From: Nostoc indistinguendum CM1-VF10
GTDB lineage: Bacteria > Cyanobacteriota > Cyanobacteriia > Cyanobacteriales > Nostocaceae
Reading direction: 5' to 3'
NCBI GenBank assembly: GCA_019359215.1
Contig: JAHHHS010000030.1
Coordinates: forward strand, 1-64,000
Length of the DNA: 64,000 bases
Each line of letters starts with the position of its first letter. Position 1 is the first letter of the stretch. Shown here piece after piece: positions 52,912 to 62,627 of this stretch. The position numbers and the translations under genes are program-made. The notes under the pieces are model-generated. The model had not been told where the DNA came from. It saw only the letters and a list, made by a program, of their open reading frames with translations, and made no database searches.

Positions 52912-53184
52912 ATGAATATATTTGGTATCGGTCTGCCGGAAATGGCTGTAATTATGACAGTAGCACTGTTAATCTTTGGCCCAAAGAAGCTGCCAGAGAT
53001 TGGCCGGAGTGTGGGCAAAACAATTCGTAGTTTTCAAGAAGCTTCTAAGGATTTTCAAAGCGAGTTTCAAAAAGAAGCAGAACAGTTAGAAGAAGTTGTT
53101 AAGACTACTGCTGAATTGGAACCTAAGCAAATCTACCCTGCTAAATCTGAGCAGGATACCGCTAGTTCTTCCCAACCTAGCTAG
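52912..53184 (+). CDS. tatA: Twin-arginine translocase subunit TatA/E
   Basis: 90 residues. IGLPEMAVIMTVALLIFGPKKLPEIGRSVGK is the short membrane helix and FGP hinge of TatA-type proteins, followed by an amphipathic helix (GKTIRSFQEASKDFQSEFQK) and an acidic tail. It forms the pore of the Tat system exporting folded proteins at thylakoid and plasma membranes. Cyanobacteria often have TatA-type subunits only, without a separate TatC next to them, as here. ATG 52912 follows CAGGAGA. Confidence 0.94.
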   Translation: MNIFGIGLPEMAVIMTVALLIFGPKKLPEIGRSVGKTIRSFQEASKDFQSEFQKEAEQLEEVVKTTAELEPKQIYPAKSEQDTASSSQPS

Positions 53185-53212
53185 GAAATCATACCGATTT
53201 TGGATTTTGGAC

Positions 53213-53277
53213 TTTCCTGCGGAACGCTACGCGTAGCTTGCTTCCTCGGAGGGGTACGGCTATGCTCAGTCGAACGG
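53213..53277. repeat. Dispersed repeat with CTACGCGTAG core
   Basis: The stretch GGAACGCTACGCGTAGCTTG and what follows resembles the dispersed short repeats common in Nostoc intergenic DNA. Related fragments lie at about 44960-44985, 54352-54378 and 60005-60028. It fills the gap between tatA and pth, which otherwise holds nothing recognisable. Confidence 0.55.
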
Positions 53278-53522
53278 TTTTGGATTTTAGATTGTTTTCC
53301 GGTTCAGAGCAATGTCTTTGGTGGATGAAACAAATCCGAAAGACGCTCATAAGCGGTAGCGTTGCGTTAGCCATGCAGGAGCGTCTCTAAGAGTTGCTAT
53401 GCCCAAAGGTTTACGCTGCGCTATTTATTGTCAATCTAAAATCACCAAGCTCTATAACCTTGTGGTCTATTTCAATCCAAAATTGCAAATCTAAGATATA
53501 AAATTGATCGACTGTAGACAAA

Positions 53523-54164
53523 ATGACAGAAGCTGTTACGCAAGCAGCTTTGGTGATTCCCCAGCTAATTGTCGGGTTGGGGAATCCAGAAGCTAAATAT
53601 GACCAAACGCGCCATAATATCGGCTTTGCTGCTGTAGAAGCTCTCTCCCGTTCTTGGCGCATTCCCTTAGCAGAAAACCGCAAGTTTCAAGGTGAGTATG
53701 GCGAAGGTATGGTTCCAAGTAGAGGTAAGATTCGCTTGCTAAAGCCGTTAACTTATATGAATCGCTCAGGACAAGCAATACAAGCGGTGACAAGTTGGTA
53801 TAAATTGCCGCCTGAGTCAGTGCTGGTGATTTATGACGATATGGATTTGCCCTTGGGAAAAACTCGTCTGCGCTTATCTGGTTCGGCTGGGGGACATAAC
53901 GGCATGAAAAGTGCGATCGCACATCTTAGTACCCAAAACTTTCCCCGTTTACGAATCGGTATTGGTAAACCCAAAGGTGCAGCTAATAACGATGATTCTG
54001 ATGCTGTTTCTCATGTGCTGGGGCGATTTTCTACTGCCGAAAATCAACAGATGTCTCTTGTACTTCAGTTCGTGGTTGAGTGTATTGAACTAAGCCTCAA
54101 GCAGGGAGTAGAAAAGGCAATGAATGTTTGTAATAGCCGCACCATTAATAATTCTGAGTCTTAG
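53523..54164 (+). CDS. pth: Peptidyl-tRNA hydrolase
   Basis: 213 residues. LIVGLGNPEAKYDQTRHNIGF (from residue 15; catalytic His 33 in the RHN motif) and LKPLTYMNRSGQAIQ are signatures. VIYDDMDLPLGKTRLRLSGSAGGHNGMKS completes the active site. It releases peptidyl groups from tRNAs that dropped off ribosomes. It is probably alone in its transcript; rpsU is convergent about 270 bases away. Confidence 0.97.
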   Translation: MTEAVTQAALVIPQLIVGLGNPEAKYDQTRHNIGFAAVEALSRSWRIPLAENRKFQGEYGEGMVPSRGKIRLLKPLTYMNRSGQAIQAVTSWYKLPPESVLVIYDDMDLPLGKTRLRLSGSAGGHNGMKSAIAHLSTQNFPRLRIGIGKPKGAANNDDSDAVSHVLGRFSTAENQQMSLVLQFVVECIELSLKQGVEKAMNVCNSRTINNSES

Positions 54165-54435
54165 GGTTAGATGAATGCTGCCTCGTAAGTTTGGCAAAGG
54201 CGTTTATTTTGGTTGATGGGCAGCGATTTTAGCTTGCTCCATCCAACTTAGATAAAGCCTATTAATGCCTTCTATGCATAAGAAAGTGATTCATCTATAC
54301 CCTAATTTGGGGTGCAGCATACTTTACTTAAGTTTTGCAAAAATAATGGCGATGTCTACGACGGGCTACGCCTACGTACTGTGGCCTGTTTTAGGTTATA
54401 AATCTCAAGCAAGACCAGTACTATACCAAATAGGT
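54165..54435. other. Intergenic region, pth to rpsU
   Basis: No gene seen; an open frame at 54265-54531 overlaps rpsU antisense and has no recognisable product. A GATGTCTACGACGGGCTACG repeat piece occurs at about 54352. The two genes converge here. Confidence 0.4.
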
Positions 54436-54615
54436 TTATTTAAATTGTCTTTTGCGTCTAGCTTCCACTGCCTTACGTTTGCGCTTTTCTATTGGTGTTT
54501 CAAAGTGCCGATGATATTTCACATTAGCTAATATCCCAGCTTTGGAAACCTGACGTTTAAACCGCCGCAAAGCTGAGTCTATCGCTTCGTTCTCTCCAAG
54601 AATCACTTGGGTCAT
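54436..54615 (-). CDS. rpsU: 30S ribosomal protein S21
   Basis: 59 residues from ATG 54615 (MTQVILGENEAIDSALRRFK). The sequence continues RQVSKAGILANVKYHRHFET and ends in the basic tail KRKRKAVEARRKRQFK, typical of bacterial/cyanobacterial S21. The upstream extension to 54714 has no S21 character. S21 sits on the 30S platform and promotes initiation. Confidence 0.96.
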   Translation of the reverse strand: MTQVILGENEAIDSALRRFKRQVSKAGILANVKYHRHFETPIEKRKRKAVEARRKRQFK

Positions 54616-55465
54616 TCTTGCCTGTTCCTCATAATCAATAGTTTCTATTTTAATACTACCTTCAACCTTAGTAAAACCCCTCTGAGCTAAAGTCATGATT
54701 AAGAGGCTATCCATCCGGTTAAGGCGGGTTATGTCTGCTTCTGCCTAGCGAAATTGGTGCTTAACTAAATGTTAATCTAAATAGCCTAATGCACTATTCA
54801 TAAGCAATAGAGAAGATGGGAAAATTATAATGCTAAATTTTTATCGCTGTACTATCAACTGGGCAATAATGTAATATTAAATACTAAAAATATGAGAGTA
54901 TATAATGATATTTACAGATTTTAAAAGTTGATTCTGCCCTGATTTAGTAATTTATAGCGTTTCCTAATCGCATGAGGTACATCAGAGCAAACTCCTCGCT
55001 AACTAAATATGATGTTTTGACCAAAAAAGTATAAGCCTATAAAAAGTAGGATTAAACCTATAAGTTGATTAACAACCTGCCTATAATATTTTTACATTTT
55101 TAATGGCTGAAGCTAATTTAGAGCCGATTATAGTGGAGTTTTTAAAATTCTACTTAATTTGACCTTAAATTAGATTAGCTTACGTGAATATACTGCTAAA
55201 TGCCCCAGGCTGTCTGAAGATGTCAGTACAAGCAATGTTGATTACAAAGTAGTCCTTGCCAGCGTTTTATCAAGGTGCTTTAATAGCGATCGCATTCTGC
55301 GAAACAGCCTACTTACAGAATATGTACAAGACGCGCAGCAACTTGACATCAGACATCGCTGCTGGTGTATATAATTACAGACTCAAAACATTAAACTCAA
55401 AGATATGACAAGCTATTAGCATATCCTTGACACTAAATTCTCCCAAAAGCTGAATAGGAGTATAT
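54616..55465. other. 850-bp gene-free region upstream of the stomatin-like gene
   Basis: AT-rich, no gene recognised. Around 54957 TATAGCGTTTCCTAATCGCA resembles an end of a dispersed cyanobacterial element, but I found no inverted partner. The promoters of rpsU (left) and of the 55466 gene (right) must lie here. Confidence 0.4.
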
Positions 55466-56308
55466 ATGGAACCAATCATTTTTATAGTTTTAGTGCTTAT
55501 AGGTTATGCCTTAGGTTCTGCAAAACTGATTAATCAAGGAAATGAAGCCCTAGTCGAACGCATGGGACGGTATCATCGGAAACTTAAGCCAGGGCTAAAC
55601 TTTATTGTTCCCTTCGTAGATCAGATTGTGATGGAAGATACTACACGGGAGCAGTTTTTAGACATCAAACCTCAGAATGTGATCACCCAAGATAATATTT
55701 ACGTGGAAGTTGATGCTATTGTGTACTGGCGCCTTATAGATATTGAGAAAAGCTTTTATGCGATTGAGGATCTCCAAGGGGCACTGACACAGATAACCAC
55801 AACCACACTCCGGGAAATCATTGCTCAGAACACCTTAGAGCAGACCAATGTCTCCAGAACAGATATGCACTCAACTATTATAGAGCAGTTGAATGATGTA
55901 ACGGAAGATTGGGGAGTTGAGATTCTCCGGTTAGACCTTCAAAGAATTACCCTACCTGAGAGTGTACGAAAGTCTAGGGAAGAGGAGCAAGCTGCCGTAA
56001 TCAAAAAACGGGCACTGATTACCGAAGCAGAAGGGGAAAAGGAAGCTGCTATTAAGAAAGCAGAAGGAACTATGGCTTCAGTACAAATCATCTCTCAAGC
56101 TCTCCGTTCCAATCCAGATAGTAGGGACATTCTGCGGTATCTTGTGGCTCAAGACTATGTAGATGCTAGCCAAAAACTTGGTGAGAGCAATAATGCCAAA
56201 ATTGTCTTTGTAGACCCAGCTAACTCAAGCGAAATGTTTCAGGAGTTGATAGCTGAGTCAGTAAATACCGAAGATAATGGTAAAAAGCACGAAAACGGTA
56301 ATACCTAA
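55466..56308 (+). CDS. SPFH/Band-7 family protein (stomatin/QmcA-like)
   Basis: 280 residues. The N-terminal membrane segment (IIFIVLVLIGYALGSA) is followed by an SPFH domain: NQGNEALVERMGRYHRKLKPG, IVPFVDQIVMEDTTREQFLD, and DNIYVEVDAIVYWRLID. A coiled-coil region follows, with EEEQAAVIKKRALITEAEGE and KEAAIKKAEGTMASVQIIS. Such proteins form large oligomeric rings on membranes and organise lipid domains or protease complexes. An NfeD partner gene, often adjacent, is not seen here. ATG 55466 follows AATAGGAG. Confidence 0.92.
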   Translation: MEPIIFIVLVLIGYALGSAKLINQGNEALVERMGRYHRKLKPGLNFIVPFVDQIVMEDTTREQFLDIKPQNVITQDNIYVEVDAIVYWRLIDIEKSFYAIEDLQGALTQITTTTLREIIAQNTLEQTNVSRTDMHSTIIEQLNDVTEDWGVEILRLDLQRITLPESVRKSREEEQAAVIKKRALITEAEGEKEAAIKKAEGTMASVQIISQALRSNPDSRDILRYLVAQDYVDASQKLGESNNAKIVFVDPANSSEMFQELIAESVNTEDNGKKHENGNT

Positions 56309-56316
56309 CAATCACG

Positions 56317-57165
56317 CTATGTAGGTTGTCTCAGTAGCGCATCGGCTACTAGTGAAACATCATGCATTTCTTGAACATCGTGAACTCGGAGGATATCAGC
56401 GCCATTAAAAATAGCAGCACAACAAGCTGCTGCCGTTCCCCAAGCTCGTGCTTTCGGATCTGGTTGATTTAAAATGCGACCAATGAAACTTTTACGGGAT
56501 GCTCCTACCAAGATAGGGCAGTTGAGTGGTGAGAGCGATCGCAAGCGGCGAAAAATTTCTAAATTTTGCTCATAGTTCTTAGCAAAGCCAATACCAGGAT
56601 CAATAATAATTTTATCCCGGTCGATGCCCGCACTAGTTGCTACCTCAATTTGCCGAGCCAAAAAACTATAAATCTCTGTGAGTAAATCTTGATAATCAGT
56701 TTGTTGTTGCATTGTCTGTGGTGTTCCCCGGATGTGCATTAAAATAATCGGCACACCTAACTCTGCAACTGCTGGTAACATTTCTGAGTCAAAAGTTCCG
56801 CCAGAAATATCATTAATAATATCCGCTCCAGCTTCTACAGATGCCTTGGCTACAGCAGCACGGGTGGTATCTACAGAAATCGGGGCTGAAATTTCTGGTC
56901 TTAACACCTGTAACACCGATAAAACCCGATCAAGTTCCTCCGCCAGAGTTATTTGCTTTGCCCCTGGTCGAGTTGATTGACCGCCCACATCGATAATGTC
57001 AGCACCAGCAGCTACCAGTGCTTGCGCCTGTACTAAAGCAGCAGAGGTAGTGTTAAACTCACCCCCATCACTAAAGCTATCAGGCGTTACATTCAAAATC
57101 CCCATCAAATAAGTTCGCTGTCCCCACTCGAAACAGCGTCCCTGAATTTTCAAGTTGCTTGGCAT
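56317..57165 (-). CDS. folP: Dihydropteroate synthase
   Basis: 282 residues. LMGILNVTPDSFSDGGEF and AGADIIDVGGQSTRPGA are the pterin- and Mg-diphosphate-binding loops; SVDTTRAAVAKASVEAGADI, IIDPGIGFAKNYEQNLEIF and VGASRKSFIGRIL complete the barrel. It joins p-aminobenzoate to dihydropterin in folate synthesis and is the sulfonamide target. tpiA lies 52 bases upstream on the same strand, with a hairpin repeat between them, so the two may be co-transcribed. Confidence 0.97.
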   Translation of the reverse strand: MPSNLKIQGRCFEWGQRTYLMGILNVTPDSFSDGGEFNTTSAALVQAQALVAAGADIIDVGGQSTRPGAKQITLAEELDRVLSVLQVLRPEISAPISVDTTRAAVAKASVEAGADIINDISGGTFDSEMLPAVAELGVPIILMHIRGTPQTMQQQTDYQDLLTEIYSFLARQIEVATSAGIDRDKIIIDPGIGFAKNYEQNLEIFRRLRSLSPLNCPILVGASRKSFIGRILNQPDPKARAWGTAAACCAAIFNGADILRVHDVQEMHDVSLVADALLRQPT

Positions 57166-57181
57166 AAATCTACATTAGGCA

Positions 57182-57202
57182 TTCCCATGCTCTGCATGGG
57201 AA
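57182..57202. repeat. Dispersed palindromic repeat between tpiA and folP
   Basis: TTCCCATGC and GCATGGGAA form a perfect nine-base stem around TCT; the flanks (GGCA...AACGAG) match a palindrome dispersed in many cyanobacterial genomes. No T-run, so partial termination at most. Confidence 0.6.
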
Positions 57203-57217
57203 CGAGAAGAAAACACA

Positions 57218-57964
57218 TTACACTGACTTAAAATTCACAATTCGAGCAAAACTCTCAGGTTCCAGACTTGCACCTCCCACGAGGACACCATCAATTTCTG
57301 GTTGAGCCATGATCTCATCAATATTATTTGCCTTAACTGAGCCACCATATTGAATTGATACATTTGGATTACTCAACTGGCTACGAATTAAGCCAATAAT
57401 TCGATTAGCTTCCACTGCTTCACAAGTTTCACCCGTGCCAATCGCCCAAATCGGTTCATAGGCAATCACCAAATTACTTTGATCAATATCTAGTAAGCCT
57501 TTGTCGAGTTGGAGAGCAATCAGTGATTCAGTTTCTCCCGCATCTCGTTGTTGTTTGCTTTCGCCAACACAGAGAATTGGGGTCAAACCAAACCTTTGAG
57601 CAGTTCGGAGGCGCAGATTAACGGTTGCGTCCGTTTCACCAAAGTATTGTCGTCGTTCGCTATGACCGACAATTACAAAGCGCACACCACTTTCTGTCAG
57701 CATTGGCCCAGAAATCTCACCTGTATAGGCTCCATATTCTTCCCAATGGATATTTTGTGCCCCCAGTTGGATGAGGCTACCGTGCAAAGTCTTGGACAAA
57801 ACACTTAAATCAGTGAAAGGAGGGCACAATATCACTTCTCGCCCTTGGGGGGTTTCCTCTAAGTGGGGCAGAAATCCTCGGAGAAACTCTTGGGTTTCTG
57901 CCTGGGTTTTGTACATTTTCCAGTTGCCGGCAATAACGATTTTCCGCACAGGTAATTTAGTCAA
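57218..57964 (-). CDS. tpiA: Triosephosphate isomerase
   Basis: 248 residues. GNWKMYKTQAE (catalytic Lys), VGHSERRQYFGETD (catalytic His), VIAYEPIWAIGTGETCE (catalytic Glu and loop 6) and VQYGGSVKA-like VSIQYGGSVKANNI are all present. It interconverts dihydroxyacetone phosphate and glyceraldehyde-3-phosphate in glycolysis and the Calvin cycle. The start ATG is 57964 (MTKLPVRKIVIAGNWK). It is upstream of folP on the same strand. Confidence 0.97.
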   Translation of the reverse strand: MTKLPVRKIVIAGNWKMYKTQAETQEFLRGFLPHLEETPQGREVILCPPFTDLSVLSKTLHGSLIQLGAQNIHWEEYGAYTGEISGPMLTESGVRFVIVGHSERRQYFGETDATVNLRLRTAQRFGLTPILCVGESKQQRDAGETESLIALQLDKGLLDIDQSNLVIAYEPIWAIGTGETCEAVEANRIIGLIRSQLSNPNVSIQYGGSVKANNIDEIMAQPEIDGVLVGGASLEPESFARIVNFKSV

Positions 57965-58170
57965 GATCCTAACGATTTATTTAGATGCATTTTTCAGTTT
58001 ATGACTTTTTGTTAGTCATTAGTCTATGAATTGGGTATTGGGCATTGGGCATGGCATACTTATTTTGCTTGTCTCCTTTGTCTGCGTTATCTCGCCAAAC
58101 CGCTTCTAAAAATAACTAGGATAGTAAAGGGGGTATATCTAAAATCTAAAAACTAAAAACTAAAATTAAT

Positions 58171-59652
58171 ATGACTTCGACATTGCCCGTACCTGAACCT
58201 CATCAAAGCGATTCCGCCAACACTGACGCTGATTCTCCCAGTTGGGAGGAAGAACTGGATAGTGCCATTTTCAGTTTTGAAGATATTCAGACGGAACTGA
58301 ATTATAAACAAGCACAAACGGCACTGCGAAACTTGGTAACCAATCTCGACCTCACCCCCCAAGAAAAAACCGGATTGGAGACGGAAATTGCTGATTTGGA
58401 AACCATGCTGGGGAAGTTAGACCGCATGGTGGTGCAGATTGCAGCTTTTGGCATGGTGGGGCGTGGTAAGTCTTCTCTACTCAATTCCTTGGTTGGGCAA
58501 ACAGTATTTGAAACTGGGCCCTTACATGGTGTCACTCGTGCTGCACAAAGAGTTAATTGGAGTATTAGTGAGGAAGCGATTGGGGAAACTGAACGTGCTT
58601 TGCGAGTTACTCTCCCTGGCGTAGGTCAATCGCAGGTGGAATTAATTGACACTCCTGGGTTAGACGAGGTAGATGGTGCAACTCGTGCCGCATTAGCTGA
58701 ACAGATTGCAAAACAAGCGGATTTGATTCTGTTTGTGATATCTGGCGATATGACAAAGCTAGAACACGCTGCTCTTTCTCAGTTGCGGGAAGCAGGTAAA
58801 CCGATCATTCTGGTATTTAACAAAGTAGACCAGTATCCAGAAGCAGACCAGATGGCAATTTATCACAAAATCCGGGATGAAAGGGTGCGGGAATTACTCA
58901 CCCCTCTAGAAATTGTCATGGCTGCGGCATCGCCATTGGTGAAGACGGCAATTCGTCGCCCTGATGGTACTAGGGGCATACAGTTGCGTACAGGTAATGC
59001 CCAAGTCGAGGAACTGAAGCTAAAAATCTTGGAGATTTTGCATCGTGAGGGTAAAGCCTTAGTTGCTCTTAATACTATGCTTTATGCCGATGTTGTAAAT
59101 GAGCAGTTGGTAGAGCGAAAACTGATGATTCGGGAACAGAATGCCGATCAGTTGATTTGGAAGGCTGTGATGACCAAGGCATTAGCGATCGCACTTAATC
59201 CCGTAACTGTGGTAGATATTCTGAGTAGTGTGGTAATTGATATTGCTCTGATTTTGGGTTTATCTAAACTCTATGGCTTCTCTATGACTGAAGCCGGGGC
59301 TGTACAACTGCTACAAAAAATCGCCCTCAGTATGGGCGGAATCGGTGCAAGTGAACTGTTGGCAAATTTAGGCTTGAGTGGATTAAAAACTGTACTTGGT
59401 ATCTCTGCAACAGCTACCGCAGGTGTTGCTCTTGGCCCTTATATATCAGTGGCAATCACACAAGCAGGAGTAGCTGGTGTTTCTTCTTACGGTATTGGAC
59501 AAGTTACCAAAGTTTATTTAGCCAATGGCGCGACTTGGGGTCCTGATGGACCGAAAGCAGTGATTAATCGGATTTTGGCAAACCTGGATGAGACTTCAAT
59601 TCTCAACCGTATTAAAGATGAATTGCTCCACAAGGTAAAACTTAGAAAGTGA
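58171..59652 (+). CDS. Era/dynamin-like GTPase with C-terminal membrane-associated DUF697-type domain
   Basis: 493 residues. GMVGRGKSS (94-102, G1), DTPGLDEVD (160-168, G3) and FNKVDQYPE (216-224, G4) define a GTPase. The N-terminal 90 residues are acidic and helical. The C-terminal 160 residues are hydrophobic, with segments ALNPVTVVDILSSVVIDIAL and GPYISVAITQAGVAGVSSYG, resembling DUF697 proteins. Such proteins are widespread in cyanobacteria and presumed to act at membranes, but no specific process is known. ATG 58171. Confidence 0.88.
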   Translation: MTSTLPVPEPHQSDSANTDADSPSWEEELDSAIFSFEDIQTELNYKQAQTALRNLVTNLDLTPQEKTGLETEIADLETMLGKLDRMVVQIAAFGMVGRGKSSLLNSLVGQTVFETGPLHGVTRAAQRVNWSISEEAIGETERALRVTLPGVGQSQVELIDTPGLDEVDGATRAALAEQIAKQADLILFVISGDMTKLEHAALSQLREAGKPIILVFNKVDQYPEADQMAIYHKIRDERVRELLTPLEIVMAAASPLVKTAIRRPDGTRGIQLRTGNAQVEELKLKILEILHREGKALVALNTMLYADVVNEQLVERKLMIREQNADQLIWKAVMTKALAIALNPVTVVDILSSVVIDIALILGLSKLYGFSMTEAGAVQLLQKIALSMGGIGASELLANLGLSGLKTVLGISATATAGVALGPYISVAITQAGVAGVSSYGIGQVTKVYLANGATWGPDGPKAVINRILANLDETSILNRIKDELLHKVKLRK

Positions 59653-59790
59653 GGCATAGACGTGGAGTTAATCGGGTTAGGTTAGCCATGTTAATCCTTA
59701 GAAAATTCTCTAAACCCACACCAGTTACTTTTCATGTTCAGAGACGCTGCGCGTAAGCTTGCTTTAATTAATTCGTAATTACGAATTATT
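59653..59790. repeat. Repeat-containing spacer after the GTPase gene
   Basis: Contains AGAGACGCTGCGCGTAAGCTTG (a dispersed CG-rich repeat fragment) and the palindrome AATTCGTAATTACGAATT, which also occurs in similar form near 47210, 36726 and 62563. No gene. Confidence 0.5.
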
Positions 59791-59976
59791 TCAAATGCTT
59801 GTATTTTTTTCAAGCCAAGCAACTAAATCAGATACCTGAATCAGCACATATCGATTCGATGCTCAATTCGGTTTTTAAGATTTTAATTGTTCGCGGTTCT
59901 TGATTTAATAACCAACGAATAAAACCACGAGGATATTTTTCTACAAATATTTTACAAGGTTGTCATATTCTGCCAT
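59791..59976 (-). pseudogene. Remnant of a DUF4351/Rpn-type (PD-(D/E)XK) gene, frameshifted and internally deleted
   Basis: From ATG 59976 the minus strand reads MAEYDNLVKYL then stops. Shifted by one frame it continues FVEKYPRGFIRWLLNQEPR and TIKILKTELSIESICADS, and after another shift ends VSDLVAWLEKNTSI. The first part resembles the start (MAEYDN.CK.LAEKYP..F.RWLL...P....LKTEL..EPIRADS) and the last part the very end (DLVAWL) of cyanobacterial DUF4351/Rpn-like proteins, which are about 250-300 residues. The middle is gone. Confidence 0.6.
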
Positions 59977-60216
59977 CTATATGCGCCTGGTTTGATTATT
60001 TTAGAGGCGATGTCTGCGACGGGCTATTGGGTGTCACAGTTTCATTTGGGCACATTTTTTTTAATCTCTGAACTCGGAACTTGAGCTTTAGAATTTGAAA
60101 TCTCAAGCTCTACGCTCAAACTCCGAGCTTCTAAACTATAACTTTCAACCTTTTAGGCAAAATTGCTGATAGATTTTCCCCACTACTGATGCTTACGGCT
60201 GCACTTTCATCAACTT

Positions 60217-61869
60217 TTAATTTCTACCTTTGAAAGAGTTTAACCATTCTTGAACTTGCTCACGGGCAATATCGCGCCCCCCAAGACCAAAGGCTAGGGC
60301 AATAGCAACTGCGATCGCACCTAGTAAAAGTCCAAAGGCTAAATTCACAATATCACTGGCAACTCCAATCTGTTGCAGCGCCATTGCAGAGACTAAAACA
60401 ATGATGGAAATCCGCGCTACTTGACCTAAAATTTGTGCCTGGCGTTCGCCGGAACTGGTAATAATGTTAAAAGCCAGATTTGCCAGGAATAAGCCAACAG
60501 CAAATATTATCAATCCCGCTAAAATCCGCCCGAATATGACCACGATACCAGATACTAATGCTGTCAGGGCGGGAATATTCAGGATATTCACTGCCGCCAC
60601 TGTTGCAAACAGCATGATACCCACTAAAGCAACAATACCTGCAATTTCTGATGGAGTGCGGGTTGGAGTAGATTCAACTGTTGGTTCTGTTGAAATTTCG
60701 ATTCGTCTACTGGGTCTTCTCAGACCCAATATAGTGAAAATGTTATTAAAGCCTAAATTGGTGAGGATACTCGTAACTAGATCCCCGACAAAGCGCCCCA
60801 CGAAATAGGCAACAATCCAGATTGCAACGGCTGTAAAGATGGCAGGTAGCGCGTTGAGAATCTGTTGCAGCATTGCGATCGCCGGCACAGATATCGCATT
60901 AATTTGCAAGGCATTGAGGGCTGCGATCGCTACAGGAATCAAAATCAAAACATAGACAATCGTGCCGATAATACTCGATAGAGGTTGCACCCCCGCAGTG
61001 GAAGATAATCCCAACCGACTACCTAAATGGTCAATACCAGTTGTCGCCAGCAAGTTCGTCACAATCCGCCGCACCACATTAGCTATGAACCAGCCAACGA
61101 CAGCAATTAATATCGCTGCTAAAATGTTCGGCAGAATTAGCAGAATTTCGGTAATTAGAGCTTGTACTGGTTGTAGAGCCTGCCTTAGTTCGAGAGTATC
61201 CAAAACTGGGGCAAGAAACAATAAAAATATAAACCAATACAGAGCATTGCCAATTGTTTCACTCAGAGACAATTGATTAAGCCTGGGTGCGCTGTCTGCT
61301 GGTTCTGGATTCAAACGCTCATCCAAGTTAAATGCCTGTAATGAACGAATAGTGATAATCTTCACAATGGTCGCCAAAAGCCAAGCGGTTAGCAAAATGA
61401 TTCCAGCACCAACTAACTTTGGCAAAAAGCCAATAAGTTGATTGAGAAAATTATTAAGGGGCCGAGACGCTATCTCCAGATCCAATGTCTGTAAAACAGC
61501 TACTGCCGTCAACAAAAGAATGCTCCAAAAGACTATGCTGGAGATAAATTTCTCCACTTGGGGAACATCTTGACGGCCTGTTATCCCTGCGGCAATGCGG
61601 TTATCAATGTTTGTGCGATTAAGGATTCCTCGCGTCACTGCTGCTGCGATCGCTGCAATTAGCCAACCTACTAACAAAATTGCTACTGCCCCTAGCAGAC
61701 GGGGTGTAAACAAAATCAACTGTTGAACAATACTTTGCACATCAGCGATTCCTTGGTTCACTGCTGGTTGAACCTGTTGCAAGTTGGGCGATTGTGCCAA
61801 AAATTCCTGTCCCCTCATCGATAAACCAATATCTATCAACTGGGTTATTCCCTGCCAAGTTGTGTTCAT
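60217..61869 (-). CDS. Mechanosensitive-channel-related membrane protein with repeated TM-helix domains
   Basis: 550 residues. At least four copies of a segment with consensus (A)AIL(I/L)VGW(L/F)IA..V...(I/V)...L followed by a short cytoplasmic stretch are visible: LLGAVAILLVGWLIAAIAAA, LVGAGIILLTAWLLATIVKI, NILAAILIAVVGWFIANVVR and AIFTAVAIWIVAYFVGRFVG. This is the 'conserved TM helix' repeat (PF05552) found near MscS channels. No typical MscS beta domain was recognised, so the channel role is a family-level inference. The C-terminus is soluble (GLGGRDIAREQVQEWLNSFK). Confidence 0.85.
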   Translation of the reverse strand: MNTTWQGITQLIDIGLSMRGQEFLAQSPNLQQVQPAVNQGIADVQSIVQQLILFTPRLLGAVAILLVGWLIAAIAAAVTRGILNRTNIDNRIAAGITGRQDVPQVEKFISSIVFWSILLLTAVAVLQTLDLEIASRPLNNFLNQLIGFLPKLVGAGIILLTAWLLATIVKIITIRSLQAFNLDERLNPEPADSAPRLNQLSLSETIGNALYWFIFLLFLAPVLDTLELRQALQPVQALITEILLILPNILAAILIAVVGWFIANVVRRIVTNLLATTGIDHLGSRLGLSSTAGVQPLSSIIGTIVYVLILIPVAIAALNALQINAISVPAIAMLQQILNALPAIFTAVAIWIVAYFVGRFVGDLVTSILTNLGFNNIFTILGLRRPSRRIEISTEPTVESTPTRTPSEIAGIVALVGIMLFATVAAVNILNIPALTALVSGIVVIFGRILAGLIIFAVGLFLANLAFNIITSSGERQAQILGQVARISIIVLVSAMALQQIGVASDIVNLAFGLLLGAIAVAIALAFGLGGRDIAREQVQEWLNSFKGRN

Positions 61870-62123
61870 GGTTTTCCGGTATTAAGGTTTTAAGTGTTTC
61901 GTCAAAACACTGGCATACTTATGAGGTGCTTAGATTTGAATAATTTTGCACCCCAGTAAGTTTACTAGTATTTTGCCTATCAATTTACCAGCAAATTACC
62001 CGTAAACTCATTTTGTTTGTTATTTACCCTTTTTTCTTGCTAAATACCTCATGCCCAACTAATCTGCTGAAAGTGCTTGATTTTGGGTTATTCTAAGTGC
62101 AGCAACAGCATAAAAAATGTAGA

Positions 62124-62564
62124 ATGTCCCAAGTTTTGGAACAATCGATTCAAATTAATGCTACAGCTACGGTAGTCGAGCGCTGTATTACTGATCTAGC
62201 CTTGATGCACCGTTGGCTGAATCCCGTCCTCCGTTGCGAACCTGTGGGCGACACTTGGAGTACCGATGTCGGCAGCCAAAGTCGTTTTATTATTCAAATT
62301 CCTCTACTAAAACCCACGTTGAACAGCGTAGTTGTAGAACGACAACCGGGTTTGATAATCTGGGGATTTGAGGGATTTTTTCAAGGGCGCGATCGCTGGG
62401 AATGTCAACCCACAGAACAGGGAACGCTCCTACTGAACCGTTTTGAGTACGATATCCCTAACCCTTTAGTTAGTTGGGGTTTTAACACCTTTGCCGCATC
62501 TTGGACAAAAGAAGATATGCAAACCCAACTGCGTCGCCTCAAACGAGTTGCAGAAAATTTGTAA
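62124..62564 (+). CDS. SRPBCC (START-like) family protein
   Basis: 146 residues from ATG 62124 (MSQVLEQSIQINATATVVER); a GTG at 62097 would add nine residues. The pattern of an N-terminal strand, the helix CITDLALMHRWLNPVLRCEP, a seven-strand sheet (SRFIIQIPLLK, SVVVERQPGLIIWGFEGFFQ, TLLLNRFEYDIP) and a long C-terminal helix is that of polyketide-cyclase-like SRPBCC proteins. They bind hydrophobic ligands. The ligand here is unknown. Confidence 0.85.
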   Translation: MSQVLEQSIQINATATVVERCITDLALMHRWLNPVLRCEPVGDTWSTDVGSQSRFIIQIPLLKPTLNSVVVERQPGLIIWGFEGFFQGRDRWECQPTEQGTLLLNRFEYDIPNPLVSWGFNTFAASWTKEDMQTQLRRLKRVAENL

Positions 62565-62627
62565 TTCGTAATTCGTAATTGGGCATTAGGCATTGGTTCT
62601 TCTTTCTCCCCCTGCTCCCTCTGCTCC

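Noticed and set aside
54265..54531. 88-residue hydrophobic plus-strand frame
   Set aside because: It overlaps rpsU on the opposite strand and passes through a dispersed repeat; no family likeness.
60464..61276. Plus-strand frames of 104-114 residues
   Set aside because: Antisense shadows of the repeated-helix membrane protein.
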